Assembly (NCBI GenBank): GCA_903847285.1
Contig: CAINDH010000274.1
Span: 1-32,944, forward strand
Origin: an uncultured Verrucomicrobia subdivision 3 bacterium
GTDB lineage: Bacteria; Verrucomicrobiota; Verrucomicrobiae; Limisphaerales; UBA11358
Direction of reading: 5' to 3'
Length of the DNA: 32,944 bases
Below, piece by piece: positions 24,645 through 32,571 of this stretch. The notes under the pieces are model-generated. The model made no database searches, was not told the origin of the DNA, and saw only the letters and a program-made list of their open reading frames with translations. The position numbers and the translations under genes were made by a program. The stretch's first letter is position 1, and each line of letters opens with the position of its first letter.

Positions 24645-25052
24645 ATGCGAATCCTCGCCTTAGATCACGGAACCAAGCGCATCGGCGTCGCGGTGAGCGA
24701 TGAATTAAAAATGATCGCGCAGCCGCTGGAATATATTTTGGCCGAGCCCTTCGCGGACTTTCTGGTGCGGCTCAAAAAAATTCTCATCGAGAAGGAGATT
24801 GATCTCATCCTTATCGGCCAGCCGCGCAACATGGATGGCAGTTACGGCCCGGCGGCGGAAAAAGTGCAGACCTTCGTCGGGGTTTTGAAAACCGCCATCA
24901 CCGTGCCCATCAAGCTGTGGGACGAACGCCTGACCAGTTCGCAGGCGAACAAGATTTTGATCCAAGGCGGAGTGCGCCGCGACCAACGCAAAGAGAAGGT
25001 GGACAAGATGGCGGCGGCGATCTTGTTGCAGAGTTATCTGGACGGGATTTAA
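24645..25052 (+). CDS. ruvX: RuvX/YqgF-family nuclease (putative Holliday junction resolvase / 16S rRNA maturation)
   Basis: A 135-residue RNase H-like protein of the YqgF family, linked in different bacteria to Holliday junction resolution and to 5'-end maturation of 16S rRNA. The first strand 'RILALDHGTKRIGVAVSDE' holds the catalytic Asp. 'LILIGQPRNMDGSYGPAAEKV' and 'VPIKLWDERLTSSQANKIL' supply the other conserved Asp and Glu positions; 'KVDKMAAAILLQSYLDG' is the typical end. The length is normal. truA begins 9 bp after the stop, and trmL follows, so these three form one transcript. The RNA-modification partners fit the rRNA-processing role better than recombination. Confidence 0.93.
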   Translation: MRILALDHGTKRIGVAVSDELKMIAQPLEYILAEPFADFLVRLKKILIEKEIDLILIGQPRNMDGSYGPAAEKVQTFVGVLKTAITVPIKLWDERLTSSQANKILIQGGVRRDQRKEKVDKMAAAILLQSYLDGI

Positions 25053-25061
25053 TCTCCAGTT

Positions 25062-25868
25062 GTGGACACACTCAAATTCAAACTCGTCATCGCCTACGAC
25101 GGCGCGGCTTATCAGGGCTGGCAGGTGCAGAAAATCGGCACGGGCGTGCAGGAGAAGATCGAGGCGTCACTCGCGCAGATGTTTCCAAGCGTGAAACGCA
25201 TCCACGGTTCCAGCCGCACGGACACCGGTGTCCACGCGCTCGGCATGGTGGCACATGTCGAAATTCCCAAGGCCGAATTCAACATGCCCGTCCGCCGGCT
25301 CGCCATCGCCATCAATGCTTTTCTGCCGGACGACATCCGCGTGTTGAAGGCTTCGCGTGTGCCGGACAAATTTCACGCGCGCTTCCACGCCACCGGCAAA
25401 CAGTATCGTTACACCGTCTGGAACGACACCACGATGAATCCCCTGCTCCGCCATCACGCTTGGCACGTCCCGCGTCCGCTGGATCTGAAGATCATGCGCG
25501 CAGCGTCGAAAACACTCATCGGCAAGAATGATTTCAAATCCTTCGCCGCCACGCACAATTACGAGATGGCGTCCACTGTGCGCACATTGACACGCTGTGA
25601 CATCAAGAAATCCGGCGAGCAACTCACCTTCATCATCGAAGGCGACGGCTTTCTTTACAAGATGTGCCGCGGCATCGTCGGCACGCTGGTGCAGATCGGC
25701 TACGGACGTTTCCCGGCTGACATCATTCAATCCATGCTCGCCCACAAAGACCGCCGCACCGCCGGCATGAGCGCCCCGGCGCAAGGCTTGGTTTTGTGGA
25801 AAGTTTTTTATTCAAAATCGCTTCGTAGCAGCCGACGTGAGGAGGCTCTAAACAATGATTTAGAATGA
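25062..25868 (+). CDS. truA: tRNA pseudouridine(38-40) synthase, C-terminus built from a repeat
   Basis: A 268-residue enzyme that isomerises uridines 38-40 in the tRNA anticodon arm. It starts (GTG, 25062) 'FKLVIAYDGAAYQGWQVQ', with the catalytic Asp in 'GSSRTDTGVHALGMVAH'. Family motifs 'RVPDKFHARFHATGKQYRY' and 'FLYKMCRGIVGTLVQIGYG' follow. The native protein would end soon after 'GLVLWKVFYS'; the last 14 residues, RSSRREEALNNDLE, are encoded by the left arm and loop of a palindromic element (25824-25890). It lies between ruvX and trmL in one transcript. Confidence 0.95.
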   Translation: MDTLKFKLVIAYDGAAYQGWQVQKIGTGVQEKIEASLAQMFPSVKRIHGSSRTDTGVHALGMVAHVEIPKAEFNMPVRRLAIAINAFLPDDIRVLKASRVPDKFHARFHATGKQYRYTVWNDTTMNPLLRHHAWHVPRPLDLKIMRAASKTLIGKNDFKSFAATHNYEMASTVRTLTRCDIKKSGEQLTFIIEGDGFLYKMCRGIVGTLVQIGYGRFPADIIQSMLAHKDRRTAGMSAPAQGLVLWKVFYSKSLRSSRREEALNNDLE

Positions 25869-25890
25869 GCCTCATCACCGCGGCTGCGAC
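25824..25890. repeat. Palindromic element, copy 2, at the end of truA
   Basis: The left arm from 25825 begins GTAGCAGCCGACGTGAGG and the right arm ends ACCGCGGCTGCGAC at 25890. The outer 24 positions pair at 20, with a short A/T-rich loop. It shares 22 of 24 left-arm positions with the copy inside rluE. It carries the truA stop codon and ends 9 bases before the trmL ATG. Confidence 0.85.
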
Positions 25891-25899
25891 AAAATCAAA

Positions 25900-26382
25900 A
25901 TGAACATCGTCCTCGTTGAACCAGAAATCCCGCCGAACACCGGTAACGTGGCGCGGCTCTGCGCGGCCACTCGGACGACGCTGCACCTCATCGAACCGTT
26001 CGGTTTCAAACTGGACGACACGCAACTCAAACGCGCGGGCATGGATTACTGGCAGCAAGTCGAGTGGCACCGTTGGAAGAACTGGACGGCGTTCGCGGAA
26101 AAAATTCCGGCGACCGCGCGGCTTTGGTTCATCGAATCCGACGGCGCGAAAAATTACAGCGAGGCAACATTTGCGGAAAATGATTATCTGGTGTTCGGCC
26201 GCGAAACGGCGGGTCTTCCTAAACAACTGCTAGCGCAACACCACGAAAGCTGGCTGCGGATTCCGATGTTTAACGCCCAATCGCGTTCGCTGAACCTGTC
26301 CAACTGCGTCGCACTGGTTTTGTTTGAGGCGCTGCGGCAACAGGGATTCAAAGGCGAAATCCACGGCGAGAATTTTTCCTGA
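25900..26382 (+). CDS. trmL: tRNA (cytidine(34)-2'-O)-methyltransferase, SPOUT family
   Basis: A 160-residue SPOUT methyltransferase of the TrmL type, which 2'-O-methylates the wobble base of tRNA-Leu isoacceptors. It begins 'MNIVLVEPEIPPNTGNVARL' with the conserved N-x-G-N-x-x-R motif. 'RAGMDYWQQVEWHRW' follows, and the knot region contains 'YLVFGRETAGLPKQLL', 'RIPMFNAQSRSLNLSNCVAL' and 'VLFEALRQ'. The length matches E. coli TrmL. It is the third gene of the ruvX-truA-trmL group; the palindromic element occupies the gap upstream of its ATG. Confidence 0.94.
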   Translation: MNIVLVEPEIPPNTGNVARLCAATRTTLHLIEPFGFKLDDTQLKRAGMDYWQQVEWHRWKNWTAFAEKIPATARLWFIESDGAKNYSEATFAENDYLVFGRETAGLPKQLLAQHHESWLRIPMFNAQSRSLNLSNCVALVLFEALRQQGFKGEIHGENFS

Positions 26383-26533
26383 CCCGGCGCTGCCGTGCGC
26401 TTTGGGCTTACTTTCGCGCCAGTTCGCCGGAACCATACGCCATCATTCATCAGTAAATCACCGACGCTCATAAACACGCAGACCGTTCCTGCTACGCCCG
26501 AGAGCCTGACGAGATATTTTGCGTTGCTACCGT

Positions 26534-26896
26534 TCAGTCCTTGACTGCGTGAGTTTTCAGCGACTCCAGATCCACGAATTCAAGCACAGAGATGTGGCAC
26601 GCCTCCAGCACCACCGGCGACGCGTGCCCCGCCTCAAACGCTTGCGCCCAACTCCGCACGCAAACGCACCAGCGGTCGCCGGGCGTCAGGCCGGGGAAAT
26701 CATATTCGGGCCGGGGCGTGATCAAGTCGTTGCCTTGGAGCGCCAAGTATTCGAGAAACGGTTGGGTGACCTGACAACACACCGTATGCAGTCCGCGATC
26801 CTCCGGCCCCGTGCGGCAATAACCATCGCGATAAAATCCCGTCAAGGGCGCGAAACAGCAGGCTTGTAATTCTCCACCCAAAACATTCGAAGGCAT
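26534..26896 (-). CDS. DUF2237 family protein
   Basis: A 120-residue protein of the DUF2237 family, of unknown function. The family pattern is well conserved: 'PSNVLGGELQACCFAPLTGF', 'YRDGYCRTGPEDRGLHTVCC', 'FLEYLALQGNDLITPRPEYD', 'FPGLTPGDRWCVCVRSWAQA' and 'VVLEACHISVLEFVDLESL'. Several conserved cysteines suggest metal binding or redox chemistry. The frame is open eight codons further to a GTG, but the ATG of 'MPSNVLGG' is where the family starts. It stands alone: 151 bp separate its end from trmL, and about 330 bp of non-coding sequence lie upstream. Confidence 0.88.
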   Translation of the reverse strand: MPSNVLGGELQACCFAPLTGFYRDGYCRTGPEDRGLHTVCCQVTQPFLEYLALQGNDLITPRPEYDFPGLTPGDRWCVCVRSWAQAFEAGHASPVVLEACHISVLEFVDLESLKTHAVKD

Positions 26897-27223
26897 GACG
26901 GAAGTGTGCCGCAACCGCACGAGCGGTCAAGCGATGGCTTGGTGAACCTCGCTCGGACAATTGTATCCTAGCTCGGACTGGAACAACCCGAGGCCGGGAT
27001 GGAATCCCGTTGAAATTTGGAACGGGCGCCACCTACAGGTCGAATCAGCATGAGAATATGTGAGGTGTGGAAGAATTCGGATGCCTGCTTCAAAGCGAAC
27101 GATGAAGTGGCGTGAATGCGACGCGACGCCGCAGTGAGTAGCGGCGACTCGGTAGAGCGCCGCAAATATGACGGAGTTTTTTAGATGGCCAATTTCTGCC
27201 GAAAGCAGCTACGCCGCACGAAA
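26897..27223. other. Intergenic region upstream of the DUF2237 gene
   Basis: About 330 bp with open frames but no recognisable protein. GC-rich direct word repeats occur (GCTCGGAC at about 26951 and 26972; GACGCC/GCGGCGAC words near 27120-27150). No terminator with a T-tract, riboswitch or RNA gene was seen. The promoter of the DUF2237 gene should be here. Confidence 0.4.
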
Positions 27224-28762
27224 CTATTTCACCTTTTCGACAATCAAATAATTGAAAGCCTCACGGCTGGGAATGAATTCAAGACCTAATTGATCCAGCA
27301 CCACCCTTTTGAATGCCTCATCTTCAGTTTCCGATGCCCCTTTCTGCCATTGAAGCGCAATGTCATAGCGCCCCTTTATATCGGTTTGATTTATGACGCG
27401 CGTTTTGAGAAGTGCGCCAAAGCATCCGGCTATGCCAGAAAACTCTTGGTTCTTGATTGCGATTTTATTTTGCGGGCTTCGCGTGGGAAACGAAGGCAGT
27501 CCTCCTTTGGTAACTTCGAGTGCTGGCCCAGCGGGATGTTTGACTTTTAAGATCAAAACATTTGTTTCGATTACTTCCTGGTGCGCCACAAAACCAAATT
27601 TATTTTTTATTTCATCCTTCAATGTTTCTATCGGTTTGGCCTTAAGTGTCAGCAATAGATCAAAATTACCCCTCGGAAAATCTGTCGGCAAAATTGAATT
27701 ATTGGTAAAGTTTGGATCGTAGGCGAGTCTGATTAGCTGCAACAAACTTTGTCCGCGCGCAATAATCTTATTGTCAGTGCTCACCATTCCCAGATTCGTT
27801 TTGAATTGAGATGGACGAAGTATGAGCACCGGCGGAAGACGCCCGATGTTTTTGTCAAAAGCCCTCTCTCTGGCCTGCATAGTTGCAATCCGTTTTTGTG
27901 GGTCTGGATCGCCAAAATCGATTTCCCAATATTTTGGATCATTCGCCCACGAAAGATCACTGGCGGACGGGGTTGTCATTTTTGTAACCACAATACTTGT
28001 TGTGCCAGCCGCCAAGATGATTGCGGCGCCCGTTAGGATTGCCATTTTCGCCTTTGTCCAAGCCATAATTTTCAATGCTCCTTTTGCCAAAGCTAACGTT
28101 GAACCGCCCGCCGTCGCGCCTTTGGTTATCGCGATGACGGAAATTGTTTTTGCCAAGCCCAGCGGCGCGGCTTGCACGGAGTTCGCGGAAATCGCCGCCG
28201 TCAACACCGTCGCCGTCAGCGTCACGCCGCGTTTGGTGAACCAGCCGCGCAGCTTTTCCACCGCGCGGGTCACGCGCTTCTTGGCCGCGTCTTCGCTCGC
28301 GCCCAGCGCCGCGCCGACTTCGCCCAGGCTCTTGCCATCGAAATACCGCAGCACGACGGCGTGACGATCCGCCGCGCTCAACCCGGCCAGCGCATCATCC
28401 AGCAGCGGCGCGATGTGCGGCCACGCGGCGTCGGCATTTTCATTCAGGGCGGTTTGCATGTGGGCCTCCTGTTCGCGGTGGACGCGGCGGATTTCGCTGC
28501 GGATGTAAGTCACCGCCGTGAGCCGCGCGGTTTCATACAGCCAGCCAGCAAGTATCACTTTCGCGCCGAGACGCCCGGATTTCTTGGCGAGGATGACAAA
28601 CACAGCCTGCGTGATTTCCTCGGCAGCGTGGGCGTTGCGAGTGTGGCGCAGCGCAGTGGAATAGACCTTGTCCACATGACGCTCAACGAGCGCGGCAAAG
28701 GCGGTCTCGGAGTTTTGCTCCGTGAATTGTCGCAGCAGTGCGTGGTCATCCAGTTCGTGCAT
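27224..28762 (-). CDS. ECF-type sigma factor fused to a membrane anchor and a TIGR03435-like domain
   Basis: A 512-residue fusion. Residues 1 to about 175 form an ECF sigma factor: region 2 contains 'AFAALVERHVDKVYSTALRH' and 'AEEITQAVFVILAKKSGRL', and region 4 contains 'LSAADRHAVVLRYFDG', 'KSLGEVGAALGASEDAAKKR' and 'VTRAVEKLRGWF'. An Ala/Thr-rich linker leads to a membrane helix near residues 237-260 ('MAILTGAAIILAAGTTSIVV'). The C-terminal 250 residues resemble the TIGR03435 family found in soil Acidobacteria and Verrucomicrobia ('SLLQLIRLAYDPNF', 'FDLLLTLKAKP', 'IKGRYDIALQW', 'VLDQLGLEFIPSREAFNYLI'). If the membrane topology is right, the sigma part is cytoplasmic and the C-terminal domain periplasmic, so release of sigma would need proteolysis. 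No separate anti-sigma gene is adjacent. It is divergent from the acetylesterase gene. Confidence 0.85.
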   Translation of the reverse strand: MHELDDHALLRQFTEQNSETAFAALVERHVDKVYSTALRHTRNAHAAEEITQAVFVILAKKSGRLGAKVILAGWLYETARLTAVTYIRSEIRRVHREQEAHMQTALNENADAAWPHIAPLLDDALAGLSAADRHAVVLRYFDGKSLGEVGAALGASEDAAKKRVTRAVEKLRGWFTKRGVTLTATVLTAAISANSVQAAPLGLAKTISVIAITKGATAGGSTLALAKGALKIMAWTKAKMAILTGAAIILAAGTTSIVVTKMTTPSASDLSWANDPKYWEIDFGDPDPQKRIATMQARERAFDKNIGRLPPVLILRPSQFKTNLGMVSTDNKIIARGQSLLQLIRLAYDPNFTNNSILPTDFPRGNFDLLLTLKAKPIETLKDEIKNKFGFVAHQEVIETNVLILKVKHPAGPALEVTKGGLPSFPTRSPQNKIAIKNQEFSGIAGCFGALLKTRVINQTDIKGRYDIALQWQKGASETEDEAFKRVVLDQLGLEFIPSREAFNYLIVEKVK

Positions 28763-28946
28763 CTGCTAGTAAATGCCGCCAAATGCGGAAAGGGGACAGA
28801 ATATTATTCCAGGCAGAACAATTTTAACCGCTGATCTCCACCAATCAGTGCTGATAAAAACCAATTCACAGCGGTTGAAAAAAACCCGGCACAAATTCCG
28901 AGGTGAAAAGTTTTGCCAAGTTGCCTGCGTTGCGGAGAATGGGTGG

Positions 28947-30437
28947 ATGAAACTTCACCGTCTAGCCACTGCTCTGGCTGTTGCCAGCGCCGTAATTTTT
29001 TCCAACGTGTCGTCCGCCGCGCCAAGCAGTGAGACACCAGTGCGAGCGGCAGACATATTTGGCGACAACATGGTTTTGCAGCAGCAGCAGCGTGTGCCGG
29101 TTTGGGGCTGGGCGATCCCGGGCGCGAAAGTCACCGTGAAATTTTCTGGCCAGACGAAATCCACCCGCGCGGATGCCGACGGCAAGTGGCTGGTGAAACT
29201 CGGCAAACTCCAGGCATCGTTCACGCCGCAAACGCTCGTCATTGAGTCGGGCGAAACCAAGACGTTCACCAACATCCTCGTCGGCGAAGTGTGGCTCGCC
29301 TCCGGGCAGTCGAACATGGAGAAGCCCATCGGCAAACAGCCGGGGCAAAAGCCCACGCTCAATGCCGAGGCTGAACTGGCGGCGGCGAATTTTCCCGACA
29401 TCCGACTCTTCAAAATCGAAAAAACATCCGCCGCCACGCCGCAAAGTGAACTGAAAAAGTTTTCCGGCTGGCTGCCGTGCAGTTCCAATTCGCTTGATGG
29501 CGTCAGTTTTTCCGCCGCCGCCTATTTCTTCGGACGCGAAATCCATACCAACCTCAACGTGCCTGTCGGCCTCGTGGAATCTTCCTGGGGCGGCACACGC
29601 ATTGAACCGTGGACACCACCGATGGGATTCGCCCAGGTCGCCTCGCAGAAAAAATTTGCCGCCACCAAGATCACCGAGACGAACAAGATTCCGAACACCC
29701 GGCCCACGGCGATTTACAATGCGATGATTGCGCCCATCGCCGGCTTCGCCCTGCGCGGCGCGCTGTGGTATCAGGGCGAATCAAATCTCATGGGCACGAA
29801 CGACAGCAACGACTACCGCGAATACGCCGACAAGATGGCCGCGCTCGTCGGCGGCTGGCGCGAGCTTTGGGGTGAAGGCGCGTTCCCGTTCTACTTCGTG
29901 CAAATCGCGCCATTCAAATACTACGGCGCAAAAACCCGCCGGGTAAATTCGCCGGAGCAGCTCGCAGAATTTTGGGCGCTGCAAGCGCGCGCCGCCCGTC
30001 AGATCAAAAACACCGGCATGGTCGTGACCACCGATCTGGTGGACAATCTGGACGACATCCATCCGCGCAACAAATCCGATGTCGGCCACCGCCTCGCGTT
30101 GCTGGCGTTGGAAAAAACTTACGGCAGCAAAGTGGAAAGCTCTGGCCCGGTTTTTCGTAAAATGAAAATCTCCGGCAGCAAAGTCGTGCTGACGTTCAAC
30201 CACGCGCAAAGCGGGCTCGTGAGCAAGGACGGTCAGCCGCTGACGTGGTTCACGATTGCCGGGGCGGATGGAAAATTTATTCCCGCTGACGCCACCATTT
30301 CCGGCGATACAGTGGAAGTTTCCGCCGCCGGAATTGCCAAGCCCGCCGCCGTGCGATTTGCGTGGAACGAGACGGCGCAACCGAATTTTTTCAACGCCGC
30401 CGGCCTCCCCGCCGAGCCATTTCGCACGGATGATTGA
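28947..30437 (+). CDS. Sialate O-acetylesterase family protein, exported
   Basis: A 496-residue exported SGNH-fold esterase of the SASA family, which removes O-acetyl groups from sialic acids or related sugars. The signal peptide 'MKLHRLATALAVASAVIFS' is cleaved near 'SSAAP'. An N-terminal beta domain follows ('ADIFGDNMVLQQQQRVPVWG', 'DGKWLVKL'). The catalytic Ser is in 'VWLASGQSNMEKPIG' (about residue 122), 'VESSWGGTRIEPW' and 'GALWYQGESN' are the oxyanion and substrate blocks, and the Asp/His pair is in 'DDIHPRNKSDVGHRLALLAL'. The frame is open to 28773, but the ATG at 28947 gives a normal signal peptide. Its 5' region, shared with the divergent sigma-factor gene, is 184 bp. Confidence 0.92.
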   Translation: MKLHRLATALAVASAVIFSNVSSAAPSSETPVRAADIFGDNMVLQQQQRVPVWGWAIPGAKVTVKFSGQTKSTRADADGKWLVKLGKLQASFTPQTLVIESGETKTFTNILVGEVWLASGQSNMEKPIGKQPGQKPTLNAEAELAAANFPDIRLFKIEKTSAATPQSELKKFSGWLPCSSNSLDGVSFSAAAYFFGREIHTNLNVPVGLVESSWGGTRIEPWTPPMGFAQVASQKKFAATKITETNKIPNTRPTAIYNAMIAPIAGFALRGALWYQGESNLMGTNDSNDYREYADKMAALVGGWRELWGEGAFPFYFVQIAPFKYYGAKTRRVNSPEQLAEFWALQARAARQIKNTGMVVTTDLVDNLDDIHPRNKSDVGHRLALLALEKTYGSKVESSGPVFRKMKISGSKVVLTFNHAQSGLVSKDGQPLTWFTIAGADGKFIPADATISGDTVEVSAAGIAKPAAVRFAWNETAQPNFFNAAGLPAEPFRTDD

Positions 30438-30487
30438 TGGGCGAACGGGCGGCGAAGGCGCAGAGCGACTTCTGGGGATAGCCCGGC

Positions 30488-30555
30488 ATTTCAATGCTGG
30501 GTAGAATTGAAATCAACGTCAAGTCGCGCCGGGGCTTAACGCCAACTTGTTGGCG
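30488..30555. terminator. Two perfect hairpins after the acetylesterase gene
   Basis: ATTTCAAT (30488-30495) pairs with ATTGAAAT (30506-30513), and CGCCAAC-TT-GTTGGCG spans 30540-30555. Neither is followed by a T-tract. They sit 50-120 bp after the acetylesterase stop, so a role in transcript ending is plausible, but they may also belong to the repeat region that follows. Confidence 0.4.
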
Positions 30556-30567
30556 CACAATTTCAAT

Positions 30568-30714
30568 GCCTCCGGGCTCGACCCGAACCCCTCCGGATTA
30601 AATCCGGAGACCTCCAGACTCAATCCGAACGTCTCCGGACACAATCCGGAGGTGTTTCGGTTCAACCGAAAGGGGTTGCGACCAAAGCAAAAGCCGTTGC
30701 GGTCGTTCCGAAAT
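30568..30714. repeat. Second 21-bp tandem array, about seven units
   Basis: Units of exactly 21 bp start at 30568, 30589, 30610, 30631, 30652, 30673 and 30694. The first five share a TCCG..........TCCG core, for example CCCTCCGGATTAAATCCGGAG (unit 2, without its first base it contains the palindrome TCCGGATTAAATCCGGA) and GTCTCCGGACACAATCCGGA. Later units drift to TTCGGTTCAACCGAA and GTTGCG words. One frame reads as heptapeptides (PSGLNPE, TSRLNPN, VSGHNPE), but it runs antisense into the next gene and has no plausible start. The sequence differs from the array at 12.2 kb while the period is the same. Confidence 0.78.
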
Positions 30715-30719
30715 AGCTT

Positions 30720-31706
30720 TTACGCCGCGCCGCCGGTGAAATCGCCTTCAGAAAACTGGTGCAGGAGGATTTTTTCCTCGTCGGACAGCCAGTCATTCAT
30801 CCGCTCGCAGGATTGCACCCACGGCGTTATCAGGTTTTTGGCGTAGGGGTCGCTCAAGGAACGAACGCCCATGGCGAAGAGTAACGAGGTGAGATGCCGG
30901 AGCTGGTTATGCGCGCCATCGCGGAAAAGCCATTCATACACGGCGGCCTCATGGGCGATGGTGATGTGGTAAACGGCCATGAAAAGGAGGTGCAGCCCGG
31001 TGGGGAACAATTCGTGCGGCTGACTCTCCGCCATGGCGATGGTGCCGGGTTCGTTCGCAAAATCCACGGCGGAGGCGAGCGCGGCGCGGGCGTTTTCCAA
31101 CAGGCCATCGTCAAACTCATGCGCGGGCAATTCCCCGTGGCGCGCGACGTGGCCGGTGGTGTAGAGCAGGCCGCTGATGAAAATCATCAAGGGACAGTAT
31201 AGCTTGGGCTTCTTGCCGGCGGCGGCAAAACGTTGAAGTGCGGCCTCAAGAAATTCATACGGCACGCCGTGGATGGTCGGGGTGAGTGACGGTTCATCCG
31301 CGTCGGTGTCGGCGTCTTCTGGATGTTTCAAATCCTCGGCGGAGAGCGGACGGATAGGTTCGCCGTAACATTCGCGCCAGAGCTGGAAGTAAAGCCGGTA
31401 GTCGGGATACCACGGATGATCCGGCACGCGGGCATAGAGAAATTTCAAGACAGCTTCCATGCGGCGGAAAAGTTCGGGTTCCAGTTCCGCCTCTGCCGCG
31501 CGAAGTTCGGAAATTTTCGGCGGCTGTTTGCCGGGCGGGTCGGACAATTCAGACAAGGCCATGAGATGATTCCCCGCCCAGCGATACTCCTCATCGAAAG
31601 CAAATCCGTCGTCGCGGAGCGGCTGCTCGAAGTTGGAAAGGAGGCTGTGGAAGCGGGCCACCTTGCGGGCGACCGAATGATATGCGGGATGCTCGGTGTT
31701 GCGCAT
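30720..31706 (-). CDS. Conserved-looking protein of unknown function
   Basis: A 328-residue soluble protein that I do not recognise. It starts 'MRNTEHPAYHSVARKVARFH' and is largely helical. Visible features are a tryptophan/tyrosine-rich stretch 'VPDHPWYPDYRLYFQLWREC', an acidic linker 'LKHPEDADTDADEPSLTPT', and histidine-containing helices ('LYTTGHVARHGELPAHEFD', 'LHLLFMAVYHITIAHEAA', 'AHNQLRHLTSLLFAMGV'). The many histidines could hint at metal binding, but no known motif is present. No signal peptide or membrane helix is clear. Codon use matches neighbouring genes, which supports real coding. The stop is six bases from the end of the 21-bp array. Confidence 0.72.
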   Translation of the reverse strand: MRNTEHPAYHSVARKVARFHSLLSNFEQPLRDDGFAFDEEYRWAGNHLMALSELSDPPGKQPPKISELRAAEAELEPELFRRMEAVLKFLYARVPDHPWYPDYRLYFQLWRECYGEPIRPLSAEDLKHPEDADTDADEPSLTPTIHGVPYEFLEAALQRFAAAGKKPKLYCPLMIFISGLLYTTGHVARHGELPAHEFDDGLLENARAALASAVDFANEPGTIAMAESQPHELFPTGLHLLFMAVYHITIAHEAAVYEWLFRDGAHNQLRHLTSLLFAMGVRSLSDPYAKNLITPWVQSCERMNDWLSDEEKILLHQFSEGDFTGGAA

Positions 31707-31826
31707 AGGCCGGAAGAATAATCCGGCGCGGTGAATCGGGCAAGCGGGGCCAGTTTCTTTTCAACGCTCGACAAGGATGGGGGCGGGAAATAAAGTCTGG
31801 AACGAAAAACAAATTCTTATTCTGCT

Positions 31827-32072
31827 ATGAAAATTCAAATCGACTTAAAAAGTGCAGTGATTGGTTTGCTGGCGGGGATCGTGGTCGTTCTTTTAACTGG
31901 AGCTGGGGCATCTTCCAATCCAGTTGGGAAATACCAAGTGGATGTTGCGGCCACTGGCGGCGGATGGGGTGGCATGGCGGTGATAGTTGACACACAGACC
32001 GGTGAGTCGTGGGGTGTCGACTTCACCAAGGATTTTAATGCGAAGTCAGAAAAATTTTGGGGCGCAAAATAA
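31827..32072 (+). CDS. Small secreted or membrane-anchored protein
   Basis: An 81-residue protein with an N-terminal hydrophobic segment ('SAVIGLLAGIVVVLLTGAGA') that serves as a signal anchor or signal peptide. The remainder, 'SSNPVGKYQVDVAATGGGWG' and 'MAVIVDTQTGESWGVDF', looks like a short beta-rich unit ending 'FWGAK'. Similar small 'VGKYQV...VDTQTGE.W' proteins are familiar from this phylum, without a function. The ATG at 31827 is well placed. A membrane reading frame begins 8 bp after its stop on the same strand, so the two are probably co-transcribed. Confidence 0.72.
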   Translation: MKIQIDLKSAVIGLLAGIVVVLLTGAGASSNPVGKYQVDVAATGGGWGGMAVIVDTQTGESWGVDFTKDFNAKSEKFWGAK

Positions 32073-32080
32073 TTGAGCGT

Positions 32081-32512
32081 ATGGCGCTTTTTTTAATTGG
32101 CGTCAAAGCAGCGGCAATTGCGGTCCTCCTGATTGCAGTTCTAATCAACAAATAACTCCCAGCGCTATCGCTGACAGCATGGGGCATCTTGTTCTGGTGG
32201 GGAATTGTAGCGCTTAAAAAAGTGCCGGAGGATAACCCTTTCAAAAAGTCCTTACATTATTTGACTGTTCCTTTTTTGACGTTGGCTGCCGGATGGAGGG
32301 GCTATCTTGAATCATTCTGGCAATTTTTCACGGCCACCTCGTTTCACACCATGAAAATGTTTATCTGTGGCAAACCCCTGATGGTGACGATTATATTTTA
32401 TCTCTGCTTCGTCATTTACTTTCAAAGAATGCAAAACAAAAAAATTAAAGATGAATCGCGGATAGATAAGTATCGCAATCGTATTCTAGGCGACATAACC
32501 CGGCAGAATTAG
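32081..32512 (+). pseudogene. Small membrane protein gene interrupted by an in-frame stop
   Basis: From the ATG at 32081 the frame reads 'MALFLIGVKAAAIAVLLIAV' LINK and then TAA (32153-32155). The same frame continues without another stop to 32512: 'LPALSLTAWGILFWWGIVAL', 'VPFLTLAAGWRGYLESFW', 'MVTIIFYLCFVIYF', ending in a charged tail. Together this would be a 143-codon protein with about four membrane helices. The part after the stop has no ATG or GTG near its beginning; only a TTG at 32189 inside a helix. The simplest reading is a nonsense mutation in a single gene. A genuine 24-residue membrane peptide followed by a second gene is the alternative. Confidence 0.55.
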
Positions 32513-32571
32513 TTCTATGAGCCAAAGCCTGACGCTCGACAGTTCACTTCCCGGTTGTTAGCGTTTCTCCT

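Noticed and set aside
30547..30846. Possible heptapeptide-repeat protein (PSGLNPE type)
   Set aside because: It starts at a TTG inside a hairpin and its second half is antisense to the unknown gene at 30720-31706; the repeat is explained by the 21-bp DNA period.
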